Of a DNA stretch of 64,000 nt, positions 22,267 to 33,966 are shown piece after piece. The notes under the pieces are model-generated. The model was given only the letters and a program-made list of their open reading frames with translations, did not search any database and was not told where the DNA came from. Position numbers and translations under genes: made by a program. This DNA comes from Brachypterus glaber. Lineage: Eukaryota; Arthropoda; Insecta; Coleoptera; Kateretidae. Position 1 is the stretch's first letter. Each line of letters begins with the position of its first letter. The stretch is from NCBI GenBank assembly GCA_958510825.1, contig OY294046.1, positions 49,023,794 through 49,087,793 on the forward strand, given 5' to 3'.

Positions 22267-25200
22267 ATTTCAAAATGTTTCACTATTTAACAGATAACAA
22301 ATTCTCCAGTGCATAGTTGGTTTAAAAATACGTTTTACTGTATAATAGTTTATTACAATAAATTTATCTTAAATTTTATAACAAATATAAAATACTTTTT
22401 ATAAATAATTATATTAGCAACTAGAATTTAAACTAATTTGGCAATTTAGAGGTATCTTAATCGAGTCACTCTAGCAAGTTTTGGGGAACCAGAACCCACG
22501 CTAGACAGAGTTATAAGTATACTCTATACTATACATCTTAATACTAAAGTTTATTTTATTAAGGTATAGTTATTTTAAATTTGCCGCTAAATACTCCACA
22601 AAGTCCGATTTACACTGAAGCATGTGGCTTGTTTTGAATGTCAACATAACCAAAATTTATAATTTTTGTTTACTTACTTTGTTTTTATGATGTTTTGATG
22701 TAAAAAAAGAGAGTTGATAAAGCTGTTGCTAAAAACACTTTTGGATTCCTGTAGAAATAAAATTTGCTTATAAAATCGCTTTTATTCCAATAATGTTGAA
22801 GCTTATTTGGGGCTCTCCATGACTTTATTTATTACAAATAAATAAATAAATAAAAATTATTAATTAAAATAATAAACCATTCTTTTTTTCTCGTTAATGG
22901 CACGTCAACGTTTTCCGATTGTGTAAATTGGGCCTGGTCATTTCGCTTACGACGCATGCGTATCTTACGTCGATATGGTAATTTCGAGATTGTTTACAGA
23001 CGGGAAAGTTTAAAATAACTATACCTTAAAAAATAAATTTTATAATGAGAATAAAATCACTCACTAACAGCAACAATTATTATGTTATTCGATAAAAATA
23101 CAAAATTTTAATTCATTAAATTTATATTTTAGATGTAGATAATATTATTTATTTAATTTTCCTAAATAGAATATCTGGTTAAAACTTTATTGTCAGAATA
23201 GGAAACTTGATAAATGTAGAGTATTGTTTCTAACTTTGATCATAAGTCCATATTAGGCACATCTCCCCTACGATATATCAAAAAATGTGATTATTTAAAA
23301 ATGTAGGTATTATTGTCGCAATTGTACTTTATTCTTAACCCTATACAATATTTAAAATAAAATACATTTTGTTTAATAACTATCTATAAATATTGCTTTC
23401 CCATTTTGAATTCTTTTTAAATTTCATGCAAAAATTTTCAAACATTTTTTATTCTGAATACTAACATTTTGCATTAAAACTAGATTTTTTAACATACGTA
23501 AATTACGCAGGCCTACATTTTAAAACTTTTTGGAAGCTTTTTGAATTTCGTTAAGCAATCTTTTATAACCGCATAATGATAATTCCAAAACTGCTTTCAG
23601 TTTCCTTCTAACACGTAACGTTTACAAACTACCGCACTATGAACAAGAGGAGGCTAACCTGCGGCCAAAGCTTGTGTTATAATGCGTATATTGTGTTAAA
23701 AATTTAAAAATAATATTGCTTCATTCTGAGTATAAATACACTCTGGATTTAATATTCGTATCCTTAACATGTGAATCATAGGCTTTAATCGTATAAACGA
23801 ATATTATTTATTGATAAAATGATCGTTACAGATGTCTTGAATAGTAACTATCTTGTGAATTTATTAGATTTGGAATCTTTGTCGATTAATTAAATAGAGT
23901 CGATTTCTTTAGAAATATACCTCACAAAAACCATTGTAAAATAAATTTAATATTGACTTAATTTATTGTTTTAAAAATCCTATAAAAAGATATTCAAAAA
24001 TTCAGAGATTACTCAGTTTTGCTCATAGTGTCTCCGTGTCAATTAAAAAATTGCTAAGTAAAAATGTAGTTTCTGTTAGGAACAATTCGCATCATAACAC
24101 TCGCTTTGTGGTCCTGTTTTTATAAAAACTGGTATCTAGGGGTTTTAAGGTTGCTTAATCCGAATCCTTCATTCTAAATTTAAAATTTAAAATGGCGGAT
24201 TCAATATAGTAGCAAAAAATTATGAATTTTAATGGATTTTAATAAATAAAAATAGCATTTCGGGGTTTTGGAGATTGCGAAATTTAAATCCATTATTGAA
24301 AACTAAAAATTCAAAATATCTGATGCTCTATTTCGTTAAAATTCTACAAAAGTAAAAAATCGCTATCTTTAATTTGCCATTTTGAATTTGGGAAATTTGG
24401 GAAGTATCGGCCCACATTAAGGTTCTCAAAAAATGCCTTTAGACTAAATTTTAGTAAAATCGGATATTAAAAAAAAAAATTATATGAAAAATTAGTGTCA
24501 AAAATGGCTGTATTCTAAAATTCAGATATTTGTCATTTTTGACTTGTCTTGTCTTTAAAAAATGTTTTGATGAGATGAGAAAAATCTTGAAAAAAAATTT
24601 TTAGCGTGCAAGGAGAAGTACCAAACAAGTATGAATTCCCAAAAAGCTAAATCGATATAGGCCTGATTTACAATTATTTGGTTACCATTATAAGTTAATA
24701 AGTAGAAAGAAACTTTAAATGCATTTTACTCTTTAATTTTTTTAATCTATATATCACTTCCGGTTTTTCCAGAAATAACTGTCTTGCAACTGTAATTTTT
24801 TTTAAATTATTTTTTCTAAACAACCTTACAGTTACCATTATACAAAGACAATTTAGAATTCTTCAAAACATTCAAAAAAGTTGGCGTTATTTCTGGAAAA
24901 CCTTTGTTTAAAAATTCTACGATAAACCTTGATCAAAAAAGCATATGACACTAAATAAAAAATTAAGATACAAAATTTCAAATTTTTATTATTCTTATTT
25001 GCACTAACTAGATACCTTTTATATTATGACAGATTTATCACAGCTCTAACTGTGGTGACAAAACTATTGAACTCGCTATTAAAATATCGAGGGTCTATAC
25101 TATAAACCCTGTTCATTTTGTTTGTGCCGAAAATGAGCCACCCTATATTTTCCATTTCAATAAAATTCTCATTTGTTGAAATCAAGTCTGTTATACACCA

Positions 25201-26021
25201 AATATTTGCGTCAACTATTAAGGTTAAAATTGTTTGACATCAACTATGACAATTTCAATATTTTTATCCAAATGTTCTAATAAAATAGTTTTTAAGTTGT
25301 TTTGTTCATAAATTGCATACTGTGAATTCTGTTTACAAACGGTTCTTTTTAAAATTATAGTTTTAAAATATTTATAACTTATTCTCACGTGCGTAGTACT
25401 ATTTTTGTCGATTTTTGTATTCCTTTACCTCGTTCTTTACTAAATAGAAACTGTATTTTAATAAAAGTCGCAAAATTTGTTTATAACGAATGCATTATAA
25501 AGAACTTTCACTTTCGGGTTTAGAACGTGTTAATGGATTTTCACTTTCCGACGTTTCGTCTCTTACTACTAGAGACATCTTCAGGGATTAATCTGAAACT
25601 GTTTCAATGCTGAAGGGCTACCAATTGATGATTTAAAACTTTGCTTTAAATCCTTCGGAAGAAAAATCTCTTGATACAGTTTTAGGTAATATGGTAGCTA
25701 GATCGTTTATAATAATTTAATTCATACCTATTATTAACCAGGCTATGATTGCCGTAAATATATCTTTTAGTTTAGAAATAAAATATAAAAACAAAAAACT
25801 TTTTTTTACCTAAAACAAATACATAAGTTTAATTCTTAAACCAAAGCAACAAAATATTATCAAACATTGGTTAGCTCTGTACAAGGAAAATATAAAAATA
25901 TACGATTTTTAAGTTAATTCATCTTCTTAAATAGCGTTAATTCCAAAATATTGAGAAAATGAGAAAATTAAGTCAAACTTTCATGACAAATAGAATAACA
26001 ATTAAAATTAAAAATTATTTT
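22267..26021. other. AT-rich non-coding stretch with weak repeats
   Basis: No gene was recognised. 24130-24540 holds diverged direct repeats around AATTCAAAATGGCGGATT-like words, each followed by a GGGGTTTT motif. 25550-25584 carries a CGAAACGTC...CTGAAGATG motif pair on the minus strand (see findings). 23620-23690 is a short GC-richer patch without splice-supported coding sense. Confidence 0.5.
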
Positions 26022-26356
26022 ATCCAATACATACAGATAATAAGACTATTACCAGCTTTATTTTAAATAGATAAACTCAATAATAACCCCCGCGTGGCTT
26101 TTAATTTATTGAGTGGATAATTATTTATTTTACCCACTCAACTGTCATTTGTCAAATTATTTTCTTATAAATGTCATTAAAATTTTTGATAAAAATATGA
26201 ATTCCTAAGCTATTTATTGGAAAAAACCTTATATGACACTCATGGGTAAACCGATATTGCCCTCTCGAAAATTAACCTGATTGGCTGACGCCTCGCAGGT
26301 TAATTTTCTCATGGGAAATATCTTACTTTACCCACTAGTACCATAAATAACTATTG
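26022..26356. repeat. Dispersed repeat family H, copy 1
   Basis: About 335 bp that recurs in reverse complement at 61932-62263, with a fragment at 56378-56450. Shared words include ACAGATAATAA, TAATAACCCCCGC, TGGCTGACGCCTCGCAGGTT and CCACTAGTACCATAAATAAC. It contains the internal hairpin AAAATTAACCTG...CAGGTTAATTTT. It is non-coding and its superfamily is unclear. Confidence 0.85.
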
Positions 26357-26795
26357 TTTAAATCACCGCACTGCCGTCCGCCACTTTCGGTCTGAGATTT
26401 TGTGTATGTACTCTTTTTTTGTAGTGTGTAAACTACCTACCTACCCTAACAAACCTGCCTATCCGGTGCTCCAGTATTGTTATGTGTAAAATGGCAATGC
26501 GATATTCGAATAGAAAAAGTATAAGAAATCAGGAAGTTTCATTTTCGTCATAAAAAAATGAACAGCGTTTACCAAGTAATCTATTGTAATTGCATTTACG
26601 AAGACTAAAAATACTGTTTTTCGGTTCGTAAAAGATATAAAGGTTAACAAAGTTTTAACCTTTAGCTTGTAAAAGGTATTATTTCCAAATATTATATTTT
26701 TGTATAATATAAATTTAAAATCTTTCTTAAAAGTATAATCTCACTTTTAAATCACAATTATTAATATCCATATTATAATTTATACCTAATTGCAC

Positions 26796-26909
26796 AAGTA
26801 ACACAGTAGCTATAAAGTATCTTTTGCCTATGTTTCGCAACAAAATTACAGCCATATGGCTGCAATTTTGCTTTGAAAGAAGAAATACTTTAAAGCTACT
26901 GTGTTACTT
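26796..26909. repeat. Hairpin element of 114 bp
   Basis: AAGTAACACAGTAGCT at the left pairs with AGCTACTGTGTTACTT at the right, and AAAATTACAGCCATATGGCTGCAATTTT forms the centre. The whole unit folds into one hairpin with few mismatches. It is probably a MITE; no target duplication was established. Confidence 0.85.
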
Positions 26910-27302
26910 GGGTATATTTATATAGGTCGTGTAAAAAATTACTGGGAATAGGCATATAATAAATAACAATACGATGACGCAATGCTAGGCTGTTGCCAAT
27001 ACAAATGTGCTCTTTAAGAACCACTTCAAATTATAAAAAATAGCTCTAGCCTTATTTAAGTTTCTCAAATTTTATGCCTAGGCCCAATCATTACCATGTA
27101 CTGTAAACGAAAAAATGCTCTATCGTCAATTCAAGTCCAAGGTGCAGTGGAAGTAAACAAAAGATTCGTGCAGGCGGCAGCGGGCGCGTGATTTTATTGG
27201 TTAAAACACTCGAATGTTGTGAGAGTAGAGATGTAGAAAATTAAACAGGTCAGTACGTGAGTACTTGCGGTGAAGTGTACACTGCATTGCAATGGACCGT
27301 CA

Positions 27303-27312
27303 TATATAAATA
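27303..27312 (+). promoter_or_regulatory. Candidate TATA box
   Basis: TATATAAATA, 28 bp upstream of the A in TCACT (27329-27333), which resembles the arthropod initiator. The upstream 150 bp are markedly GC-richer and include an ATTGG (inverted CCAAT) at about 27197-27201. Spacing is what a TATA-dependent RNA polymerase II core promoter needs. Confidence 0.4.
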
Positions 27313-27330
27313 TTTGAGTCCTACCCTGTC

Positions 27331-27400
27331 ACTAAATCCGTTGTAATCACGTGCGTTTGTTTATTACTACTGCATCTTGAAAAAGTTGAATATACTATAG
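27331..27400 (+). ncRNA. Candidate non-coding first exon (5' UTR) on plus strand
   Basis: From the putative start at 27331 to ATAG followed by GTACGT, a plausible splice donor at 27401. No ATG-initiated coding sequence is present, so it would be a 5' UTR exon or a lncRNA exon. Any downstream exon is not recognised; transcription in this direction would run antisense into the FLVCR gene. The prediction rests on motif spacing only. Confidence 0.3.
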
Positions 27401-27701
27401 GTACGTTTAATACTTATTTATAATAAAATAAATTTAAAAATGAATTAATAATAACATATTGTTTTGGGTAAACACAGTAATTATGTGGATATTTTTATCT
27501 ATTTCTACTCAATATTTCTGGTTTTTCCTAATTACAGGAATATACTGAAATAATACCAATATTCTCTGACTAGAGATTAATAAAAAAATACTAAACTAAT
27601 TTCTTTAAAAAAATGTTTAAAATATTTAAATTATACATCCTCTATAGAGGATAGATCTATTAGAATACTGCTCTCCGTGCTGCTCGCTTAAGTATAAAGA
27701 T

Positions 27702-27948
27702 CAACGAACTAATAACTTTTCTCTCTAGAATAGGCATTTCATTTGTAAAAACTGACAAAAACGTAGCCAACATTTGTCTGTCTTACTCGCACAGCTTTGT
27801 TCTAACAGAGAAAAAATAACAGTTCCTGGTAATTGTTATTGTTCAGGCCTGAATATACCTACTATTTGTTTACAAACAAACCGAGATGTTGGCGATACTT
27901 TATATTAACGGTATGCGTATTCTAGAGAGAAGAGTTGTTAGTTCGTTG
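27702..27948. mobile_element. hAT-like MITE, intact copy
   Basis: 247 bp with termini CAACGAACTAATAACTTTTC and the complement of CAACGAACTAACAACTCTTC. It is flanked by a perfect 8-bp duplication ATAAAGAT (27694-27701 and 27949-27956). Eight-bp duplications and CA...TG ends are typical of the hAT superfamily. It is non-coding. Its relative at 8319-8572 has lost one terminus. Confidence 0.92.
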
Positions 27949-28364
27949 ATAAAGATCAGGGCTGCAGCTTTTATAAGAAGACAAAGAACACAAAGCTTTG
28001 TGTTCTTTAAAGAACACTGTACTTTGTGAAGTGTTAGCGAAAAACAAATCAACTTGTATAGAGTAGGTAGAGGATATAGATTTGTTTTGTAAACCGTAAT
28101 TTCACACAACTATAGCCCAGCCACACAACTATAGTCCATGTTTTAACTTCACCCCCAGGTGGTAATTATTTTTAAATGTTTATAATTCTCTATGAAAGTT
28201 GATGTATAGAGAGTATATAGCAACACGTTTTACATGTTTTTTTAAATAAGTTCCTCATGGACTATAAGTCTATGGCTGAACTATAGTTGTGTGGTTCTGG
28301 ACTATTGTTGTGTGAAAATACGGTAATTATATTTGTAAAATGAGAAAGTTACTGTACATATATA

Positions 28365-28977
28365 CACAGCGTGTCAAAAGTCCGCCCCTCCCCTTTAACT
28401 TTTGAACCCCTTAAGATATCAACTTGAAATTTGGAACACTTAAATAACATAACCCAAATATTTTTTTGGTATATATTTGGTATGCGTATGTGGTATGTTT
28501 TTTTTAATAGAAAGGGGGGTCGTGTGATACATCATTTATAAAATCTTGTATTTTCCCACATATTTTTAAATTTTTTTGGAGAAATTTATGGGAGTTTAAA
28601 TAGGGGTAAAAATGGTAATTTTCGTCAACATTTCTCTAAAAAATAATTTTTTTTTTAATGGTTTATTTTATGATGCAAATACATTAATTATACTTTTAAA
28701 CCAATGTTTAATAATATAAATAAAATTTTACAAAAAAAAATCAAAAGTGAAAACCTTAAAAAAAAGGTTTAAAAAAAATATTATATAGTCAAATATAGAA
28801 TTTTATAAGCTTTAAAATGATGTATCACACGACCCCTGTTACATTTAAAAAAAATGTCTCCATTCTGCCCCCTAAGCATATCAAATATTTGGGTTATGTT
28901 ATTTAAGTGTTTTAAATTTTAAGTTAATATCTTAAGCAGTTCAAAGTAAAAGGGGGGCGGACTTTTGACAAGTTCTG
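28365..28977. mobile_element. TA-flanked foldback element, family B variant
   Basis: The termini CACAGCGTGTCAAAAGTCCG and CGGACTTTTGACAAGTTCTG are flanked by TA. The internal plan matches family B: a G/C run, GATATCAACTTGAAATTTGG, a central AAATGATGTATCACACGACC and AT-rich arms. The terminal sequence is a separate subfamily. 613 bp. Confidence 0.85.
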
Positions 28978-29361
28978 TATATTAGAATAATTTAATTTTA
29001 TGTTTTAAATTTTTAAATGCCACCTTTATGCTTAACACTGCAGTACAAAACTTTATAATTATTACACATGTATATGGAACATGATCATCCATATCTATTG
29101 GTTTATTGATTTTAATTTAAACATATTATTTCTTTGAATAATAGCTTAAAATTATATTAATTAATTTAGCCAATAGCGACTTCCGATAAAATACGCTATT
29201 ATTACTTTTGATATAAAATAATATTATTATAATTAGGTATTGCCTAAATTTAATAATTTTTTTTTTGTAACAAAAATAACTTTCTACACGGAGAAAAATT
29301 TTCTGTAAAAATAACTGTTGAATTGAAACAATACATTTAATGTAGATTCTGTCCCGCATTT

Positions 29362-29389
29362 ACTGGATTTCAACGCGTTGAAATCCAGT
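29362..29389. repeat. Perfect 28-bp palindrome
   Basis: ACTGGATTTCAACG followed directly by its exact complement CGTTGAAATCCAGT. It lies in the middle of a weaker inverted repeat (CTGTCCCGC / GGGTCAG) and about 650 nt past the FLVCR stop in that gene's direction. It is probably the axis of a short foldback element. Confidence 0.9.
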
Positions 29390-29462
29390 TAACGGGTCAG
29401 ATTTCAAAATTAAAAAAATATATATTGAGATTTTTTTTATAAATCCCTCTATAATATAATAG

Positions 29463-29492
29463 CAAGGCGTCCTTCACTTGAAGGACGCCTTG
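29463..29492. repeat. 13-bp stem-loop with 4-base loop
   Basis: CAAGGCGTCCTTC, ACTT, GAAGGACGCCTTG: a perfect GC-rich stem in AT-rich DNA. It lies about 570-600 nt downstream of the FLVCR stop codon, so it could be in the 3' UTR or just past the mRNA end. No known RNA family is recognised. Confidence 0.9.
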
Positions 29493-29665
29493 ATAAAAAT
29501 TTAAACAAATTATGATTAAAAATTATTTTTATTCAATACAAGGGTGAGATTGGAATATCATGCCCAAAATTGATTTATTTGGATATTTGCTATAAAACTA
29601 ACTTTTTTGTCGCTACGCAGTTATTTTTTTTTTCAGCAAAATTTTTTTTTTCAGCAAAATTTTAA

Positions 29666-29671
29666 TTTATT
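29666..29671 (-). terminator. Candidate polyadenylation signal for FLVCR
   Basis: AATAAA on the minus strand, about 390 nt past the stop codon. Further AATAAA hexamers occur near 29573 and 29525. In such AT-rich DNA the hexamer is expected by chance, so the choice is uncertain. Confidence 0.3.
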
Positions 29672-30060
29672 TTAATTTTGTTCATAAGAGTAACAGTAAT
29701 TTTAAAAGAAAATAGTTCTGTCGTATCTACGCCCTTCAACTGAAAATACAAAAATTGATATGACATATATGATATGTCAAAACTCAAAAAAGTTTCAAAA
29801 GATACAACTTTTTTATCCATTTTACCAGAAAATTAGAGAGGAGAGAACGGTTATTAGAATTATTTCTAATGTAGATGAACGCCATTTTGACCTACAGGAT
29901 TTTCAAAGAAATAACATAGTATCGCCAAATTTCTGTGCTATTTCTCGGATTCTTTGTTTTCGGTATATTTTTTGATAAATAACACAACTTGGCAACGCAG
30001 TGTTTAGGCTAAAATGTCAGATATGACATGTGACCCCCTCTCTCTCTAATTTCTTTTGAT

Positions 30061-30325
30061 TTACTTAATTTGGGCAGCCTGCCTTTTCAGATCTGACTTT
30101 ATACAAGCTGTCCCAATAGTTCCTATTAATAGCATAACACACATTACGGCATTAGCCCAAGTGTCATTTACGTTGTAAAGAATTGCAGAATAGACGCTGG
30201 TTAAGGCTATGCCGAAGACTTGAGAAGCTGCATTGAGGAGGCCTGCGGAGGTTCCCTCTGGTTCAGGATAGGTCAATTCTGCAGCTAATTCAAAACCTAC
30301 TGGTAAAAGGCCCGTCATGAAAAAT
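30061..30325 (-). CDS. Flvcr: FLVCR-family transporter, terminal coding exon
   Basis: Last exon of the minus-strand gene; stop codon TAA at 30061-30063. It opens after a TTTCAG acceptor (pyrimidine-rich upstream) and completes the glycine codon split with the previous exon. It then encodes FFMTGLLPVGFELAAELTYP and continues PEGTSAGLLNAASQVFG, the most conserved C-terminal block of FLVCR1/FLVCR2. This covers the last two or three membrane helices of the 12-helix major facilitator fold and a short basic tail ending KRQAAQIK. Known family role: FLVCR proteins export heme and transport choline or ethanolamine across plasma and mitochondrial membranes; the insect substrate is not shown by sequence. 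The five exons seen total 816 nt (271 residues plus stop), about half of a typical ~500-560 residue family member. Confidence 0.96.
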
Positions 30326-31227
30326 CTGAAAAATAAACAATTAATCACTATGCCTTCAAAGAATAGTTTTACTGCCTCACACTTCCCTCTACGCTTAAAG
30401 GATACAATGTACAGTTACTGTTACGCACTGTACGTGTACATTGTAATATGTTGAGAGCTATAAATATGGCAACAGCGCGTCGTAGGCTCATCTACTGAGC
30501 CTTAATTCGCGTTAAAGAGGGCATGCTGGTAGTTACAACATGTCATTTTATATCATATGGGGAGATATCATTTACACGTACAGTATATATTATTTAACTT
30601 CACCAAATAATTTTTTTGGTATTTGGTTGTTTTTACTAAACAAGTTGTCTATTTAAAAATGTATTGTAAGGTTGTCACTTTACATAAAAATGTTGCACAT
30701 AAAACTGTTTTAATATTACTTATCCATAAAGTCTTGCGTAAGTAAAAAAAAAAATGAAAATTTTGTATTGCTTTTTTTACATTTTTGAACGTTTTATATC
30801 AAAAAATATGATTTTCCCTAAAAAAAGTCTGTCTATCCGGATATCCGTGTTTTTGTGCACGATAACTCGAAAACGCTTTGAGCTAAAAACTTAAAAATTG
30901 GACTATATGTTTCTTGTACAAAGTTTTAGGCTAGACTTGTTTTTGGCGAAAATCGAGGTAGGGGAAGGAGGTAAAATTGGGTAATTTTTTTTTTTTCAAA
31001 AAAACTTTTTTTCAAATTTTTTCCGAACGAAAAAAGTGGTTAAAAAGTTTTTTTTGAAAAAAAAATTTTTTTTGTTTTAAATAATGAACCTGAGCCTACA
31101 GCTCGTAGGCCAGAGAAGAACGTATTCTTTTGTTGGCAGAGGTATTTTATCTTAAATGTATATCTTACATTGATAACTAATTAAAGATTTTTTTTTTAAT
31201 TCCCTTATGGGTACAATTATAACTCTA

Positions 31228-31952
31228 CAGAGCGGTCCAAAAGTCACCCCCCCCCTCTTAACTTTTAAACGAGTTTAGATATCGACTTCAAATTTAAAAC
31301 TCTTAACTAAGACAACATAAACTATCTTTAAGCATATATTTGATACTTTTAGCTCTTAAAATGTGGGCAGGGGGGCAAGGGGCGACATTTTTTTAAATGG
31401 AAAGGTAGGTCGTGTGATACATCATATTAAAGCTTATAAAATTCTCCAATTAACTGTATATTTTTTATTTTTTTTAAACATTTTTTTTTTTGGGTTTAAA
31501 ATAGGGTTGAAAATGGCTATTTTTGTCAAATTTTCTTTAAGAAATCGAAACAATTTTTTAAAAATGCCTAATTTCATAATGAAAAAAAGTAAATTATACT
31601 TTTAAACTAATTTTAGTTGACATAAAGAAAAATAAACAAAAAAAAACTTAAAAATTTATTTTTTTAGCACAAAAAACTGAAAAATAAAAACCTAAAATGA
31701 TTTTTAAAAAATTTAAAAATGTATGGTTATATAGAGAATTTTAAAAGCTTTAAAATGATGTATCACACGACCCCCCTTTTCATTTAAAAAAATTTCCCCC
31801 CATGCCCCCCTGCCCACATTTTAAGAGATAAAAGTATCAAATATATGCTTAAAGATAGTTTAAATTGTCTTATTTAAGAGTTCTAAATTTGAAATCGATA
31901 TTTCAACTCGTTCAAAAGTTAAGAGGGGGGGGGTGACTTTTGGACCGCACTG
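31228..31952. mobile_element. TA-flanked foldback element, family B, complete copy
   Basis: 725 bp between TA dinucleotides, with ends CAGAGCGGTCCAAAAGTCAC and GTGACTTTTGGACCGCACTG. The two halves are inverted copies along nearly the full length: ATCGACTTCAAATTT / AAATTTGAAATCGAT, GTGTGATACATCAT / ATGATGTATCACAC, and AAATTATACTTTTAAACTAA at the centre. C and G runs next to each end differ in length between copies. It is non-coding. Confidence 0.93.
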
Positions 31953-32125
31953 TATAATAGATAAGGTTTATGATAATAACTATAGGTCTTAGCAACAACA
32001 CCGTATGTCAAAACAGTTTAATGAATTGTTGTATAGACAAATACATATTAACTGTATCCGGAAATTTACTGAAGCTGCCGCCCTAGGCAATAGATAATAT
32101 GCCGCCCCACTCCAAAAAAAAAATA

Positions 32126-32520
32126 CACTGCCCAGTAAAATCGCCATTTTTAACCTCCGCGCGTTAAATGGATTGTTTATTATCAGATTCACTTTCAGCA
32201 ACATCAAAAACCCAAATATACAAATTTTCACTAAAACTACCCTCCACCCTCCAGAGGGTGTAGTTAGAATTTTTTTATTATCAGATTCACTTTAAACTAT
32301 CTCAAAAACCCCTATATACCAATTTTCACGAAAACCCTTGTGGAACTGGAAAAATTTTATTAACAAATTCAGTTTCGTCGTCCCCAAAAACCTCAATATT
32401 TTCATCAAAATTGATATATAGAGGTTTTTGGGGACGACGAAACTGAATTTGATAATAAAATTTTTCCAGTTCCACAAGGGTTTTCAAAATTGATATATAA
32501 TCATATTATTAACATATTCA
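32126..32520. repeat. Family M repeat with inverted terminal unit
   Basis: Starts ACACTGCCCAGTAAAA like 17663. Two direct ~100-bp units (TTATCAGATTCACTTT ... ACCAATTTTCAC) are followed by a unit that turns back on itself and forms the hairpin listed separately. The resemblance to 17663-17905 shows the hairpin derives from a dispersed repeat. Confidence 0.75.
32330..32485. repeat. Near-perfect hairpin, 65-bp arms and 26-nt loop
   Basis: Arm 32330-32394 (GAAAACCCTTGTGGAACTGG ... CCCCAAAAACCTC) and arm 32421-32485 are inverted copies with a single mismatch found by eye. The loop 32395-32420 is AT-rich. Weaker pairing continues outward to about 32312 and 32500. It lies inside the FLVCR intron and would be transcribed in the pre-mRNA. 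Open frames on both strands here come from the symmetry. Confidence 0.95.
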
Positions 32521-33966
32521 ATTTTAAAATTTTCAAAATGGGAAATCAAAAAAGAAATTTATGACTAAATGATAGAAAAAAGTTCACTCGTTAGAAAGGA
32601 GTCGTTACACTTATACTCATAACTCTGCTGCTTTCGTATAAGGGGTCCGCCTTTGCGAAGCTTCGACGAAATTACGCGAGTAGCACCCGAACTGGTATGA
32701 TCTTCGCCTTTTACCACACATTCGAAACTGAGTCACTGCAGGTTTTATTGAATTTCCAGTATAGTTGATGACAAAATATAATATTGTCAGTTACGTATGT
32801 ATTATTACTTAATGCGAAATCTGGCCCTGCTTTTTTGAGATCCGGCGTTTGGACTTTTGCTTTGGGGGATAGTTTGTATTCGTCGTATAAGTTAAACCGG
32901 AAAACCGCGAAATAATTTTAAAAGCACTGCGTGGTATTTACCCACTTCCCCTTACAGATCCGGACGGATCCAAATTTAAAATGAACTCTTTTTTTCTGTA
33001 ATTTTGTTTTAGTACGAATAAGTTTTTATAATTATATCATAAATATTACCACATTTGTCACGAAAGTGGCAGGGATTATTTCAATTGTATTGTTGTGTAT
33101 TGATGTATTTGTTCAGTATGTTTAGGTCTTTTTTCAAAAAATATAAATTTTTTGGACCTTTAAAAACGCAAAAATATTTTCATGTTGGGCATTATTGTAA
33201 GTTTATTCCGTTAAAAGCCTATTTGAACAAAAGTCAATATTAATTTTAATTTTTAATCATTTCACTAAATTTTGCCTGCGGCGCATATTATTTGTATCAT
33301 TTGACATTTCAAAAAATGAAAAGATAAAATTTTATTTTGGAGGTAAATTTGTTGAATTCAGTTGAATTGTGCAGTCGGAAAAGAGCTTAAAATAACAACT
33401 GGAATGTGGCCACAGATAGTCCGTATATACACATTTTAATAAGTAGGGGACCAAATTATAATATTGCCACAGTGCACAGTATGGCCACTGTGTGCATACC
33501 CAAATTGACCTAATGCCGGCCTGTCCATTAGGATGGGGCGAAAATATTTTATTAAGGTTTATGTACTAAAAAGTAATTTTTTGTTTTACCTAATCTTTTA
33601 TGAATTGTATACATAGCCCCCCTAAAACTTTACGTATGCTTATAATTATTATTTATTTTAAGTATAAGGTATTGTTGTACCTTTTGAAGTTATAACTTAA
33701 GCTGTCGTTTCGTTTAACAACACATACATAATGTTTATATATTTTTTATTTTAAAACGTAAAATCTTGGCGGCTAGACCCCCAAAATTGGGTTTCTGGTC
33801 ATTTAATTGAGCTGAATTTTTTTATGACCCAATTAGAGGACCAAAATAAAGATTTTAACCAATTTTGGTTAAAATCGGTGACCAGAAATTTTTCGGCCCA
33901 GCCTATTGTCCATTCTAGGGTAGGTTAACTTTATCTATTGGGGATTTTTTTAAATTTTAATTTAAC

